Source: Fragilaria crotonensis (Eukaryota > Bacillariophyta > Fragilariophyceae > Fragilariales > Fragilariaceae). From it: 33,447 bases of DNA. The first letter of the stretch is position 1. The number at the start of each line of letters is the position of its first letter. The notes under the pieces were generated by a model, which was not told the origin of the DNA, ran no database searches, and worked only from the letters and a program-made list of their open reading frames with translations. The DNA lies in contig JAKSYS010000681.1 of assembly GCA_022925895.1 (NCBI GenBank), positions 1 to 33,447 of the forward strand, given 5' to 3'. The translations under genes and the position numbers were made by a program. Shown here piece after piece: positions 20,645-30,489 of this stretch.

Positions 20645-21781
20645 CTAACTTGACTTGCTTTTCTTGGATTCCGATCCAACGCCTTCATCATCATTTGCTT
20701 CTGGGCTTCGTTTCTTCTTCTTCTTTTCGCCTGCGCGGCATTTCTTGAGCTTCTTATGCACGCCTTTCAATGTTAGCAGATCGACCTGGTGATTGCCACA
20801 ACCATATTTACCAACTTTTAGCTCCTTCAACATTTCACAAAGGGAAATAACCTGGCCTTTTACGATTTCTCGGTTCTTATCCTCAAATCGATGTTCGATG
20901 TAACCCAGAATGTTGATCTTGGGTACGTCTGGGCTATCGATTTGATCGTTGGCCACCATCAACGCAGCCAGTCCAATTTGACCAGGGCTGTACAACAGAG
21001 GAATGTCACTCACGCTGGCATCATCAACCAAGGCTCGGGCAGCATTGTGCATCGGAGATAAATCCTGACCGATGATTGGACGTGATTCGCCGTTTGTAAA
21101 CCTGGCCAAACGCCTCCCTTTGCTACTTTTGAGAAAGGTTCGCAGATCCTCAGTGAAGGCTAGAACTGCTTTATACGGGTGGAAACACAATAAGTCACAG
21201 TTGATTCCGCCGAGTAAAGGATACTCGGCACGAAGAATTTCTGCTTGAGTCAAAGGCGAATTCATAAGTTTTGTCCCCTCTTCGAGGTGATGCACTTGAG
21301 TCATACAGTCTTCAACCTTGGTGGCCATAAAGGCAGCGGCAACAAGGATATGTTTGGGATCATGGAGCATAACCGAGTTGCTGAGAAAGAAGCGCCGGAA
21401 GAGCAATGCTGCAGTTGCAGTCACCTTGACTTCCCTCCTGAGGTATTGATTTTGTGCCAAGGGTCCTACCAATGAAGGAATTTTAGCCGCATAAAACGCT
21501 ACGAGGAGCGCTTCCTCTTCTGGTTCGATGTACGGATGACCCTGAGGAGATAAAGCAGGCGCCTCTATTTCCATGTTTCCTTCCTGCCCTTTCTCCCTTC
21601 GTTTCCTGAAGCCGCATGCGAACCTAGATACAGGCACAGCTGAAGAGTTGGAAGTGTCGACATCCGTGTTATCGTGAAGGTACTTCCGGGCATCCAGGTT
21701 GGCACGCCGTCGGCACGTTTCAAGATCGTCCGGAGTGAACATCCAATCTTTTGCCTGAGTCGAAGAACCGTAATCGCACAT
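20645..21781 (-). CDS. CCNH: Cyclin H, regulatory subunit of the CDK-activating kinase
   Basis: This is a 378-residue protein without introns; human cyclin H is 323. Cyclin H pairs with CDK7 and MAT1 to form the kinase module of TFIIH, which phosphorylates the RNA polymerase II tail and activates cell-cycle CDKs. The N-terminal segment STQAKDWMFTPDDLETCRRR mirrors the human SSQKRHWTFSSEEQ helix that is special to cyclin H. The first cyclin box holds FFLSNSVMLHDPKHILVAAA and the family's ACKVDE-type motif as MATKVED. The second box has LLYSPGQIGLAALMVAN. The tail is Lys-rich, a likely nuclear localisation signal. An insertion of about 25 residues with REKGQEGNM separates the N-helix from the first box. 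The ATG at 21781 is used. Confidence 0.92.
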   Translation of the reverse strand: MCDYGSSTQAKDWMFTPDDLETCRRRANLDARKYLHDNTDVDTSNSSAVPVSRFACGFRKRREKGQEGNMEIEAPALSPQGHPYIEPEEEALLVAFYAAKIPSLVGPLAQNQYLRREVKVTATAALLFRRFFLSNSVMLHDPKHILVAAAFMATKVEDCMTQVHHLEEGTKLMNSPLTQAEILRAEYPLLGGINCDLLCFHPYKAVLAFTEDLRTFLKSSKGRRLARFTNGESRPIIGQDLSPMHNAARALVDDASVSDIPLLYSPGQIGLAALMVANDQIDSPDVPKINILGYIEHRFEDKNREIVKGQVISLCEMLKELKVGKYGCGNHQVDLLTLKGVHKKLKKCRAGEKKKKKRSPEANDDEGVGSESKKSKSS

Positions 21782-22544
21782 GATATCAGCGAAAGTAGTA
21801 GCAAATGTGTACAGGTGTGTGGGCTATCCAAAACGCTGACAGGGCTGATGGAACCATCTGCGAAACTGCGAGATGATTGTGTTAGTGATATGCACTGCGA
21901 TAGCATACAACAAGCCGGCTCAGACGCCATCATCAAGACGAGTCTCAGTCTCACTCCGATAATAGCACCAGTACTATACCATGTACTTGTACCAGACTTC
22001 GAAGTGCTACATAATACTACGATACGAGTACTACAGTACGAGCTAATTAATTGGTTTAAAAGCTACTGCCCTGATCTGTATGGGAGGAGAGCAATGTACA
22101 GTACCAGTACGAGTAGCACAAAGTATCGAGTACAAATACTTGGGACCATCGTTACTGTAGTATGTTGTGTACTGTACTGGAGTACCAGATACCGGATTAC
22201 AGCACTCTTCACTCAACACTAAAAACATCAGCAACTTTGTTCTGTATGATAGTAGATACACGGAGAACATCTCAAGTTGTGTGACTCGGTCCTCTCGTTC
22301 TTTCCCTTCATGGAAATGGTAGATTGACTGTCAGCATCCTAATGCTTGGAGAAGTGGCAGTACGCCTCCCACGTCAAGAGTCCAGAGTGCACATCGTGAC
22401 AAAACCATCTTTCAAGTTGAAAAAAGAACACATCCTCGCAATAACACCAACTGGAAAGTACCCTGTACCACTACGTTCGTGCATGCACGATGTAAAGGCC
22501 GATGCTCGCTCCTCACAATCGTCATTTTGTCAATTTCGATCTCT
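21782..22544. other. Intergenic region, GTAC-rich in the middle
   Basis: This lies between the start of cyclin H and the end of the methyltransferase, both on the minus strand. About 21960-22200 is a dense GTAC run with words such as GTACTATACCATGTACTTGTAC and ACTGGAGTACC. No gene is supported. Confidence 0.55.
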
Positions 22545-23369
22545 TCAGATCCCATAATTCTCAAGCTCGCCCTGCAACGCCGTTTCCTGCATCTGCCGCA
22601 CGCCATCCCCTATCTGAAATGCATAAATAGCATCCCTCCAGAAATCAGTAGTCCCGTCAACATTGTTGTCGAAGATATCGTACACAAAATCATCCAAAAG
22701 TTCCCATACCAAACCCTGGGCATTGGCTTCTGCCAGTACCACATCAATCGGCAAATTCCGCCTGGTAAACGCCAGATAGAAGCATCCGTCGATCGACAAC
22801 AGCTGATGGACAGTTTCAAACAGCAATCGAATGGTATTTATACTGCACCTGCCGTAAATCAAATCAGCACCAAGTATTATTCGAAATCCACTCGGCAGCG
22901 AGTGCCTCTCGAGTAATTCCTGATTTGCAGTAGCCTGCCCCCATGTAAGAACTTCGCAGCTCGAACACGCTACATGATTGCGTTGAACGTTGCGTTTCAT
23001 TAAATTCACAACGTCTGCGTCGCCATCAGTCAATACCACGGTTTCAAGCGATGCGCCTAAGAGCTTAGCCGCATAGATACCAGCCAATCCAGGGCCAGCC
23101 CCGAGCTCCAAGAGACTTGTCTTCGGATCACCCGGATCATGATCAGCGAGGAGTTTCTCCACAAGACCGCACATGTTTTCGGCAGCAAACCATAATGCAT
23201 GGCCTGTAGCGGGTTGGTCGAGATTGTAACAGTTTGTGGAGAGTTCAGCCTCGAGTTTGATGCAAATGTCTTGGCTGTTGACATTTCGAACGATTGTTTG
23301 AATCCTCTCGATTCTCGGCCGAGATTCTTCCGTACCTGACCATTGAATAGGCAATGATTCATCAGTCAT
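22545..23369 (-). CDS. SAM-dependent methyltransferase, lysine methyltransferase-like (Methyltransf_16/METTL21 type)
   Basis: This is a 274-residue protein without introns. Motif I, LLELGAGPGLAGIYAAKLLG, starts near residue 86 and binds S-adenosylmethionine. The acidic motif II is LTDGDADVVNLMKRNV. The post-motif DLIYG (in GADLIYG, residues 167-173) corresponds to the family's DxxY signature. Upstream, LDQPATGHALWFAAENM resembles the family's entry segment (usually tG..vW..a..L). This group methylates lysines of proteins such as chaperones, elongation factors and calmodulin, mostly in the cytosol; the substrate here cannot be told. The frame extends twelve codons upstream, but the first ATG is at 23369. 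Confidence 0.85.
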   Translation of the reverse strand: MTDESLPIQWSGTEESRPRIERIQTIVRNVNSQDICIKLEAELSTNCYNLDQPATGHALWFAAENMCGLVEKLLADHDPGDPKTSLLELGAGPGLAGIYAAKLLGASLETVVLTDGDADVVNLMKRNVQRNHVACSSCEVLTWGQATANQELLERHSLPSGFRIILGADLIYGRCSINTIRLLFETVHQLLSIDGCFYLAFTRRNLPIDVVLAEANAQGLVWELLDDFVYDIFDNNVDGTTDFWRDAIYAFQIGDGVRQMQETALQGELENYGI

Positions 23370-24037
23370 GTGGCAGTCTATCTGTTGTGCTGGTACAACT
23401 CTCAACTACGGTAGGTGTAGTTTGCGTTTTCGAGACATCACAATTCGTTTGCCAAGCTGATGATGTGTCGATTGTCGATATACGATGTACAGTATAACAA
23501 TATCAGTAAAGTTCTAGAATTAAACTTCTAAATATATCGCAGGGCTCTGGCACTGCCAGACTCCAACATCGGTACGAGTACCAGTATGTACTCCGTACAT
23601 GGTATGATACAGTAGAATTGGTAAATGGTACTGGAGTACTCGGTATGTTCTTGTACATGTATGCACACCGTACAGTATGATACAGAGAAGTTTGTCAGAG
23701 AGTTCATTTGAGCACTGTGCCCGTGACCAGTGGTTGGAGATTTGTGACTGTGGCTGATGCCGTTGTAAAGTGTGCATTTATGACTTTTATGCATGCTATC
23801 GCAATTGGTGCGTACATTACCGTCTTCGTCCTTCGAGCGCATTGTGCATTGTTCGTAGTCCCCACAAGCAGTTCTGGACGAAAGAGCTCGTCTTGAAATA
23901 CATCCGTCGACCGACTCCTTGCGGATTTCTGGTGAGTGTGCTGTAAGTGACGGACAAAACTTATTCAGATGCGTTGCCAGGAATGTACTTGACCTTCGTC
24001 TGACTTCATCCATTCTCCAAAGGATTGCGAGGCCAAG
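23370..24037. other. Divergent intergenic region, GTAC-rich
   Basis: The promoters of the methyltransferase (-) and of the MGCG protein (+) should be here. About 23565-23680 is a GTAC run with a repeated GTATGATACAG word (near 23601 and 23676). A 161-codon leftward frame covers this region but is built partly of the repeat. Confidence 0.5.
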
Positions 24038-24247
24038 ATGGGTTGTGGACCATCAAAGCATACTTTGAATACAGTTGACGATTCTGTTCACGTCATGCTC
24101 AAGCAAGACAGGAAACGACAACAAAGCACAGGACAAGAATCACATGGATATGTTCCTCGCCCAAGTCATAAACTACTGGAGGAAAAGGCGACGCCAATTT
24201 ATGCGGAAGAAGCGGATGATGTTTTGATACCAGAGAATGGAAAATGA
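24038..24247 (+). CDS. Small protein with an N-terminal MGCGPSK lipidation signal
   Basis: This is a 69-residue frame from ATG 24038 to TGA. Gly2 followed by Cys3 and a Ser at position 6 (MGCGPSK) fits the N-myristoylation consensus with an adjacent palmitoylation cysteine, so the product is expected on the inner face of a membrane. The rest is polar and charged (VMLKQDRKRQQ, then EEKATPIYAEEADDV) with no hydrophobic segment and no fold I recognise. AAG directly before the ATG is a good context. There is no similarity to use as proof, so the gene rests on the start motif, composition and position. Confidence 0.55.
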   Translation: MGCGPSKHTLNTVDDSVHVMLKQDRKRQQSTGQESHGYVPRPSHKLLEEKATPIYAEEADDVLIPENGK

Positions 24248-24600
24248 AGAGAGTTGTGTTCCCATAATTTTGTTCCGTCGTTTCACTTCATCCAGAAATG
24301 GGAAGGTAGTATAGTTGTACTGCATTGAAAAGTAGAAGAAGTGAATGTGCTCTTATTGATTTGATTCTTAGTTCCACGGATATCTCGTTGCTCGCCTGTT
24401 GCTGCAAAGAAAGAAAAAAGCAAATACACGTGAACGGATGCCTTTCCCATGAATGGATTGCCTTTGGGTCTTTCACCGGCTTCTGTTTGAATCCAAGACT
24501 CGACCGTTCCAAGGACTTAAATGGTATCGTTCCAAGATGGCTAACGTAGTTTTCCATGGATTCCTAACCATGTCTGGAAATACCAGACAGCTTCATGCTA
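24248..24600. other. Intergenic, no gene seen
   Basis: The 3' flank of the MGCG gene. An 89-codon leftward frame crosses it without family resemblance. Confidence 0.45.
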
Positions 24601-24775
24601 CATAGACTTATCATGATCAATGTTCATTCTAGCTAGTGATTCAAAAACTAGTAGAGACCCCCTCAAACAATTGCAACATCGCAACCGCGCAATCCCGATA
24701 CCCGTTGGACGAGTCTTGCCTACGATTGCGAAATGCAACCGGTAGTACGCTGCTGATACACGTACATTTATTGCT

Positions 24776-25160
24776 TTTTGCCACCGAAGTGGTATTTTCC
24801 ATTCTGGTCAGTATGTGTGTACAGGAAAGGTCTGTAGACACTTGTAGATACGGTGCCTCTGGTTACAGTATCGTTCAAAATTTTCCCAGATATTTTTGCC
24901 ACCCTGGTGGCACGTAGGGTGGCAAATTTTTTACGTGAACAGTGCGTTGATTTGCCACCCGATCCGTGTTTTTGCCACTCGAATTAGTCGATCGCGAATA
25001 CGGGACTCCGATGCAAAAAAAATGGGTGTGCAGTACGCATTGCATTGCGCAGTCCCAGAAGATATTGCTGGTCATGCCCCCTACATTATACAGTATACTC
25101 GTTTTGCCACCCACCGGAGTGCGGCTGCAACTCTCCAGTATTGTTGTTTTGCCACCGAGT
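24776..25160. repeat. Cluster of TTTTGCCACC repeats with a perfect hairpin
   Basis: The word TTTGCCACC or a close form occurs at about 24776, 24894, 24952, 24969 (CCACT variant), 25103 and 25147. At 24895-24926 a perfect inverted repeat is formed by TTTGCCACCCT and AGGGTGGCAAA around ten bases that themselves contain GGTGGC. A reverse copy, GGTGGCAAAAATA, lies at about 30778, beyond the transposon. Confidence 0.65.
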
Positions 25161-25319
25161 CATTGCACTCGATTTTTGTCCTCTACTGCTAGTAGAGTAC
25201 AGTATTGCAAGTAGCGTACGGAATAATTACTGGCGTTTACAGTACTGGAGTCGTCAGCGTAGAAGTACTACAGATGATGACAGTAACATACTCCAGTACT
25301 TTCGCCAGTACTAACAAAT

Positions 25320-26840
25320 CTCTACATCTTGAGAGTTATGTTGAAAAAATAAGAGTGCAAGTAAATTGGATTTTTTACAAATATCTGTAACATCTTACAT
25401 GCAACCTCCTCTCTGCCTTTGCTGCACTAAGAAAAAGATCTACTGCCAGTATCTTGTTTGTTTCATGACCTCAAGGACAATGTAGAAAATGTCAAGGATT
25501 CAGACATAGTTGACTTTGCAAAACAAAGCAACTTCTATGAATCACTCCATGATGACTTGATGCAATCATGGATGTGTGTGACAGCATATGGAGTACCCAA
25601 TCCAGGTCCTGAAGATAAAGCACAAGTTGCCATCAATATTTATGACATGTGTTGTGCTTCTATTGGGCTTACTACTGTTCTCAAAACAGTGTCGCAAGAT
25701 GTCAGGCATCCCAGTCTTTGTGACTACTAAGTTTGTAACATGCAACAGTGATAGATACCATCATGCATGTTGACTGGTGTGGTTGTTCTGTCCATGAATG
25801 CATGCTGATGTCCAAGCAATCCTGTCCCAGCATGCAATGCATGCACATACCAAAGATTTCAAGCATAAAACCACATCATCAGCTAGCAACTACAGCATGC
25901 TCTTTCTTTAACAGAGCATGCCCATGAATCCAATGCTATAGGTGCTGGCTGACGGATATGCATGGGTATCAGCATGACTTGTTATGTGACATAAACAAGA
26001 AGAAATAATTGAAAGGTCACTTTAGTAAATTCCAATTAAGAGAATGAGATAGCTATAAACTGGACTAAGTTGAGGATGCCTTGATAATTTTCTAGACCAT
26101 TGAGTGAGCAACATACTAGTTGCTTGCTAGTTGCTTGCCGTATTGCCTGCTGCTGGTTTCGTTTGCTGTCTCCATATTGGAGCTGCCAAAGAAGCATAAC
26201 TGCACAGACTTCAGTAGAGGAAAGCAAAGGAAGGTTCTTTTTAAGGCATCATATCCTAGCATGACAACGGCATGTGATTACAAGATCAGCATGTCAACAG
26301 TCAACTGGATCAATCATTTTGATCACTTGATGTTGATTTTTGTTGTTTGCCTTGTCACATGTCCAATGTCCAGGCAGGACTCCAACTCTGATACAACAAC
26401 TTCCAGTTCCTTGGATATGTGTATTGCTATTTCTTCTTTCATAGCAGCAGAGCATGAGGGGTTGTTGAAAAGCCTTCCACATGTCACGAAACCCATACCA
26501 CTGACAAGAATTCCTGTGGGTTCCAGTTTACTACTAATAGTGCACAAAGTGTGTGAGTGCTGACACTCAGAAAATATTTGCACCCTAGCTAGTATTAAGC
26601 ACAAGCCTATCCTGTAGTACTAAGGATGATAAGTGGTACGTGGGCCAATACTTCTGAGGAGTGGCACTAAGAAATGCAAGATTTCAAGTACTACAGAAGC
26701 TAAAAGCTATCATAACTTTCACTTTCATTCACATGATCTTGAGGAGTTATACAGTACTGAGAACTGGAGTAGTTGTCATGAAGTCGGATGCCTGTTGAAA
26801 TTGATTTTTCAAAGAAATCAACAAAATTGGACTTAGTCTG
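25320..26840. mobile_element. Second CpG-depleted relic block
   Basis: The composition is the same as in the 10-17 kb block: I count 1 CG in 25441-25800. Short frames such as the one at 25458-25730 (with SWMCVTAYGVPNPGPEDKAQ) look protein-like but end quickly. Between 25740 and 25970 the words GCATGC and ATGCATG are unusually frequent. No ends or known motifs were found. Old methylated mobile DNA is the likely source. Confidence 0.5.
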
Positions 26841-26893
26841 GACTTACTCTGGAATGTACTCCAATACCTTGTACTCCGAGTACCTGGTACGAT

Positions 26894-26895
26894 TA
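26894..26895. repeat. TA target-site duplication, left
   Basis: TA precedes the left inverted repeat and pairs with the TA at 30513-30514. Removing the element and one TA leaves a plain host sequence (GGTACGATTA joined to CTGTGTCCGAG). Confidence 0.85.
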
Positions 26896-26935
26896 GAAGC
26901 AACCTGACATCATTGGACATCTTACATATTGGCCA
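26896..26935 (+). repeat. Left terminal inverted repeat
   Basis: Fifteen bases identical to the right end in reverse complement, then a 17-base insertion containing CATTGGACATC, then ATTGGCCA shared again. Confidence 0.9.
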
Positions 26936-27286
26936 AAATGCCTGTGGTACATGCCGTGTAGAAACCCCCGTACGATTTGATTATTTTTTTACTCGTCCAG
27001 TTTTTAATTGATGACAAAAATAGAGGTGGCTATGGAATCCCCTAATCGAGATCTATCCATTCATGCAATAAAAATCCATATGTTGTGCACAGTCTGCATG
27101 CTCCTATGTCCTATGTGTCTCCCTCAGAGTTCCGTTTTGCATCCTTAGTACTAGTACCAGCATGTAGACCTACGGTAGTAGTACTATGTGCTTGCCGTCA
27201 ATACAACTGTAGTAGATCTTATACAAACTGCTGCCAATCGCAGCACATAATATCCATAAGCAGCATTCAAGCCCATCTCCAATAAC

Positions 27287-27754
27287 ATGTCAGGTGCTAT
27301 CAATGCCATCAACAAAACTGTTTCAACAAGACTTCTTGTGACAAGGAAACAAAAAGAGGATGCTAAGGGGAGAGGTGACATTCGCGGATGGTTTGGCATG
27401 CCATTGACAAAGCCATCTAGGGGTCGTCCCAAGAAATCCCCGCCCAGTCCTGATGAAGAAACTGATGATAATCATGAACAAGAACATGCAAAGAAGCGGA
27501 GTGGGGCGCCATCTCTGAATGCAACTCATGTTGCAATCAAGAAGCAGCGAGGAATGTATGACCAGTGGAGGCGGGATCCGGACATGTTTGAACTATTGAA
27601 GGCAGCAGTAATCAATGCGTGTACTGCCAATGCGTGCGCTGATGATCTACTGCTCTCAACAAGAGTTCCACGAACTACGATGCGTCGACATAAGGCTGCA
27701 TTTCAAGAAGCAGCGAAGCAACACAGTATTCCGCTGAGTGATGTCAATAAATAA
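27287..27754 (+). pseudogene. Transposase N-terminal part, cut off by a duplication
   Basis: This is a 155-residue frame holding the DNA-binding front of the transposase. It has an AT-hook-like core GRPKK in SRGRPKKSPP (residues about 45-54), an acidic linker, and a helical region ending STRVPRTTMRRHKAAFQEAA that resembles a helix-turn-helix. It stops at TAA 27752-27754, which lies in the twelve-base AT-rich filler after copy 1 of the duplicated segment. Without the extra 73 bases it would run straight into the downstream frame. Confidence 0.8.
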
Positions 27755-27819
27755 AATACGACATAAGGCTGCATTTCAAGAAGCAGCGAAGCAACACAGT
27801 ATTCCGCTGAGTGATGTCA
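27686..27819 (+). repeat. Tandem duplication, 61 bases twice, with 12-base AT filler
   Basis: Copy 1 is 27686-27746 and copy 2 is 27759-27819; they are identical. Between them is ATAAATAAAATA. The net insertion of 73 bases shifts the transposase frame. The absence of an AGGT junction rules out reading the 73 bases as a GT-AG intron. Confidence 0.95.
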
Positions 27820-30053
27820 CCTGTCAGATGATCTTTCCAAAGACAGAATGCGGTGGCTGTGCCCCCTTGTTGATTGCAGATGAGTGCAAATTCCTGACAG
27901 ATATCGCCATATCCCGAGACCTTCGTAATAATGGCATGACACGGTCTGAGATAATCACAATGGTGATGGAATTGTCACAATGTGCCTCTAGAAAACAAGC
28001 CGCAAACCATTTTGACTACCTTGTTCGCAATGGCAAGCTTTCTGGATTGAAACGAGGTGGTAAGGTTGTCACTGCTCAAAAAACAACAACAAAAAGATCT
28101 CAGATAACCGTTGAACAACAGCTGCGCTGGCACACAGCAGTCGATTTTGCCTTAGCCGAGCAACTAAGACTTAATCTTCCAGAAGAGGAGTTTGATGAAG
28201 TCAAGGAACACTTCTTCTGTAATATGGATGAGTCATCCTTACTCGCAAGTGATGGAACAGTAAGAGTGATTGGAGCCGCAAGTAAAGCGAAGACAGAGAA
28301 GATAATGGAGGATTGCCGTGCATCCATAACTGTTCTACGAACTGGTGCAGCTGGAGGATTCTCAGGGCCGTGGATATTTCTTGCTGCTGGAAAGCAAATC
28401 ACATGTCGGGCTCTCCGATCAATTGATGACAAGCCGGGTGTTCCACCGAATTCGAAGGTGTACATGACCCCATCGGCTTACATGACCGATTCTGTGTATG
28501 CTGAGATTGCTCCGCAGCTTGCGGCTGGCATACGGAAAATGCCTCACATTTGTGAACATCCAGATTGGTGGGTTATTGTCTCCTTGGATGGCTTCGGTAG
28601 CCATGTAAACGTCCATGAGGCTCAGGAAGCATTCTTTAATCAGAAGATAATGATCTTGAAGGAAGAAGGCGACACGTCACACTTGAATCAAGCATACGAC
28701 CAGTCTGTCGCAAAGAATGACAAGGCAGGGATGCGAATGAACCTTGATTTGATTCGCCCCCATATAGGCGTTCGCCTCGATCAGTGGTATCTGATTAGTA
28801 TTGCAATCGAGGCCTTGAAAAAGATCAAAGCATCGGCATGGATTGAATCATTCAAGAAGGTCAACCTACATCCAAGACACCGAGTCTCATTCGATGTCTG
28901 GTTGAAGAAGATTGATACTAAGCTGAGCAGCGGTGAGTTCTTTGCATCGCGAACAAGTCTATTCGATGCGATGCCTGCAGTGTGGAAGAATATGTCAGTC
29001 GAGGACCGCCATGCTGTTGTGTCTGTGATTGACAGCTTTTACAAGGATACCGCGTTGGACGGTAAGCCAATTTGGACAACAACAAATGTCTTACGTCTTG
29101 TGAAATACGTCCCCCTCGGTGATGTGGGAAAGCTTAGATGTTGTTACCTTGCTGCCAAGCGTGACCCTAGTGTGTTTGTCATCGATGACAACACCAACTC
29201 TCGACGATGTCCTCCTAACAACACGCCGGCCGCTGGTGCTAACTTGTGCTCTCTTCGCGCATCGTCGTGCAATATCAATCAGATCGACAACGTCAGAGTG
29301 CAAGAAGCAAGTCAATCTCATATTGATACACTTTGTTCGTGGAGACCCGCTGCCGTTGTTGAAAAATACAATGAAGCTCCAACTGATAAGAAAAATCAAT
29401 TGATGTTCTTCCACCATATTACTAACTTTGTCGCTACAAAAGAGTCTCAAAACAGTCGGAATCTGGTACCGGCCGAATACTTGAATGTTGAAATAAATGC
29501 TGACCAAGTGGAGCTGCTGAAACCGACCCAGAAAAATGTGATGATGGGTTCTATTCTTAAGGACGCTGCTGGAAAGGGTGCTCGTCAATTGATTGCAAAA
29601 CGAAGAATTGACATGATTGATGGAAACATAGGGAGCTATAGTCGTTTGCTTAACTCAACTGGACGAATGGAGATGATACGAGATGTGAATGCCCTTGCTG
29701 CTGCAGTGGCTGTGATAAGTAAGGAAAAGGTTGACGAGAGAGCTCGTTCAAAGGAGACTGCAGATCAGAAAGCATTGAAGAAACTAGAAAAACAGAAAGT
29801 AATAGAATTGGCAGAAGAAGCACAACGACGCGAGGTGATGCCCTTCCTTGAGGAATTGATGGGGCGCTTCGAGAGTGCTGGCAGTGACAACTTGGAAGGA
29901 GTCAAAGCACTTTCTGCAAACGTGCTCAAAGACATTCTTAAATTCTATTACGGTACCAGACTTAAGGGCATGGCAACCATGAAGAAGCCCGACCTTGTCA
30001 TTGAAGTCACAAACCAATTGATTGCTTCAAGAGACAGGACGGTAGCCTGTTAG
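27741..30053 (+). CDS. DDE transposase, catalytic part
   Basis: This is a 770-residue frame from the ATG created in the filler. It opens with a CENP-B-like helical region (ITMVMELSQCASRKQAANHF). The catalytic core has the first Asp in CNMDESS (28227), the second in VSLDGFGSH (28587) and the third in LNQAYDQSVAKND (28698). The last two are separated by 36 residues, within the spacing range of pogo-type DDxD enzymes, and the third sits in a motif like the family's QPLDxxV. The C-terminal 250 residues are Lys/Glu-rich coiled coil followed by a SAP-like segment (LKDILKFYYGTRLKG). With the upstream part, the ancestral protein would be 897 residues, far longer than Tigger/pogo enzymes (about 450-600). 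The core frame has no breaks, so decay is recent. Whether the shortened protein works is unknown. Confidence 0.88.
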   Translation: MSINKIRHKAAFQEAAKQHSIPLSDVTCQMIFPKTECGGCAPLLIADECKFLTDIAISRDLRNNGMTRSEIITMVMELSQCASRKQAANHFDYLVRNGKLSGLKRGGKVVTAQKTTTKRSQITVEQQLRWHTAVDFALAEQLRLNLPEEEFDEVKEHFFCNMDESSLLASDGTVRVIGAASKAKTEKIMEDCRASITVLRTGAAGGFSGPWIFLAAGKQITCRALRSIDDKPGVPPNSKVYMTPSAYMTDSVYAEIAPQLAAGIRKMPHICEHPDWWVIVSLDGFGSHVNVHEAQEAFFNQKIMILKEEGDTSHLNQAYDQSVAKNDKAGMRMNLDLIRPHIGVRLDQWYLISIAIEALKKIKASAWIESFKKVNLHPRHRVSFDVWLKKIDTKLSSGEFFASRTSLFDAMPAVWKNMSVEDRHAVVSVIDSFYKDTALDGKPIWTTTNVLRLVKYVPLGDVGKLRCCYLAAKRDPSVFVIDDNTNSRRCPPNNTPAAGANLCSLRASSCNINQIDNVRVQEASQSHIDTLCSWRPAAVVEKYNEAPTDKKNQLMFFHHITNFVATKESQNSRNLVPAEYLNVEINADQVELLKPTQKNVMMGSILKDAAGKGARQLIAKRRIDMIDGNIGSYSRLLNSTGRMEMIRDVNALAAAVAVISKEKVDERARSKETADQKALKKLEKQKVIELAEEAQRREVMPFLEELMGRFESAGSDNLEGVKALSANVLKDILKFYYGTRLKGMATMKKPDLVIEVTNQLIASRDRTVAC

Positions 30054-30489
30054 CTAGCAATTACGTTTTTACTTTGCAGCATCTTGATTACGTTGTCTGC
30101 ACTAGACTAGACTAGAAATAATCAGTTAGTTTTGGTCAAATTTTACCATAAGGAGTTGCTTTTTATTTGTTGTGTTCACAGACATTGTTTAATGGCAGGG
30201 TCTCTCGTATCCAAATCTGCAATAATATCATGATCTTGGGTGACAGGGTAACCATGGGCTGGTGTCGATAATTTAACTAGGCAAATCACCGCGGTGCCAA
30301 CCAATTCAGGCGATTTGATTTGGGCCGAGATTCCCGAAAAAACGGTACTCAAAATTCTAAGATAACTGCCGACTCAAAATGGAAAACGAAATTAATTTTC
30401 AATAGATTTAAGCAATCTCTATCGAATGGCCTATTCAGATATTGAAATTTGCTGCATAGGAAAAACGTATGATTTTTGGAAAGTTCCGG

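Noticed and set aside
23528-24013. 161-codon leftward frame opposite the MGCG gene
   Set aside because: Its second half is GTAC repeat sequence, and the whole lacks any family features.
24288-24557. 89-codon leftward frame
   Set aside because: No homology and no supporting context; probably chance.
27686-27819. Reading the extra 73 bases of the transposase as an intron
   Set aside because: In a perfect direct repeat a 73-base GT-AG intron needs AGGT in the repeated unit, which is absent; nearby GT...AG choices give the wrong frame.
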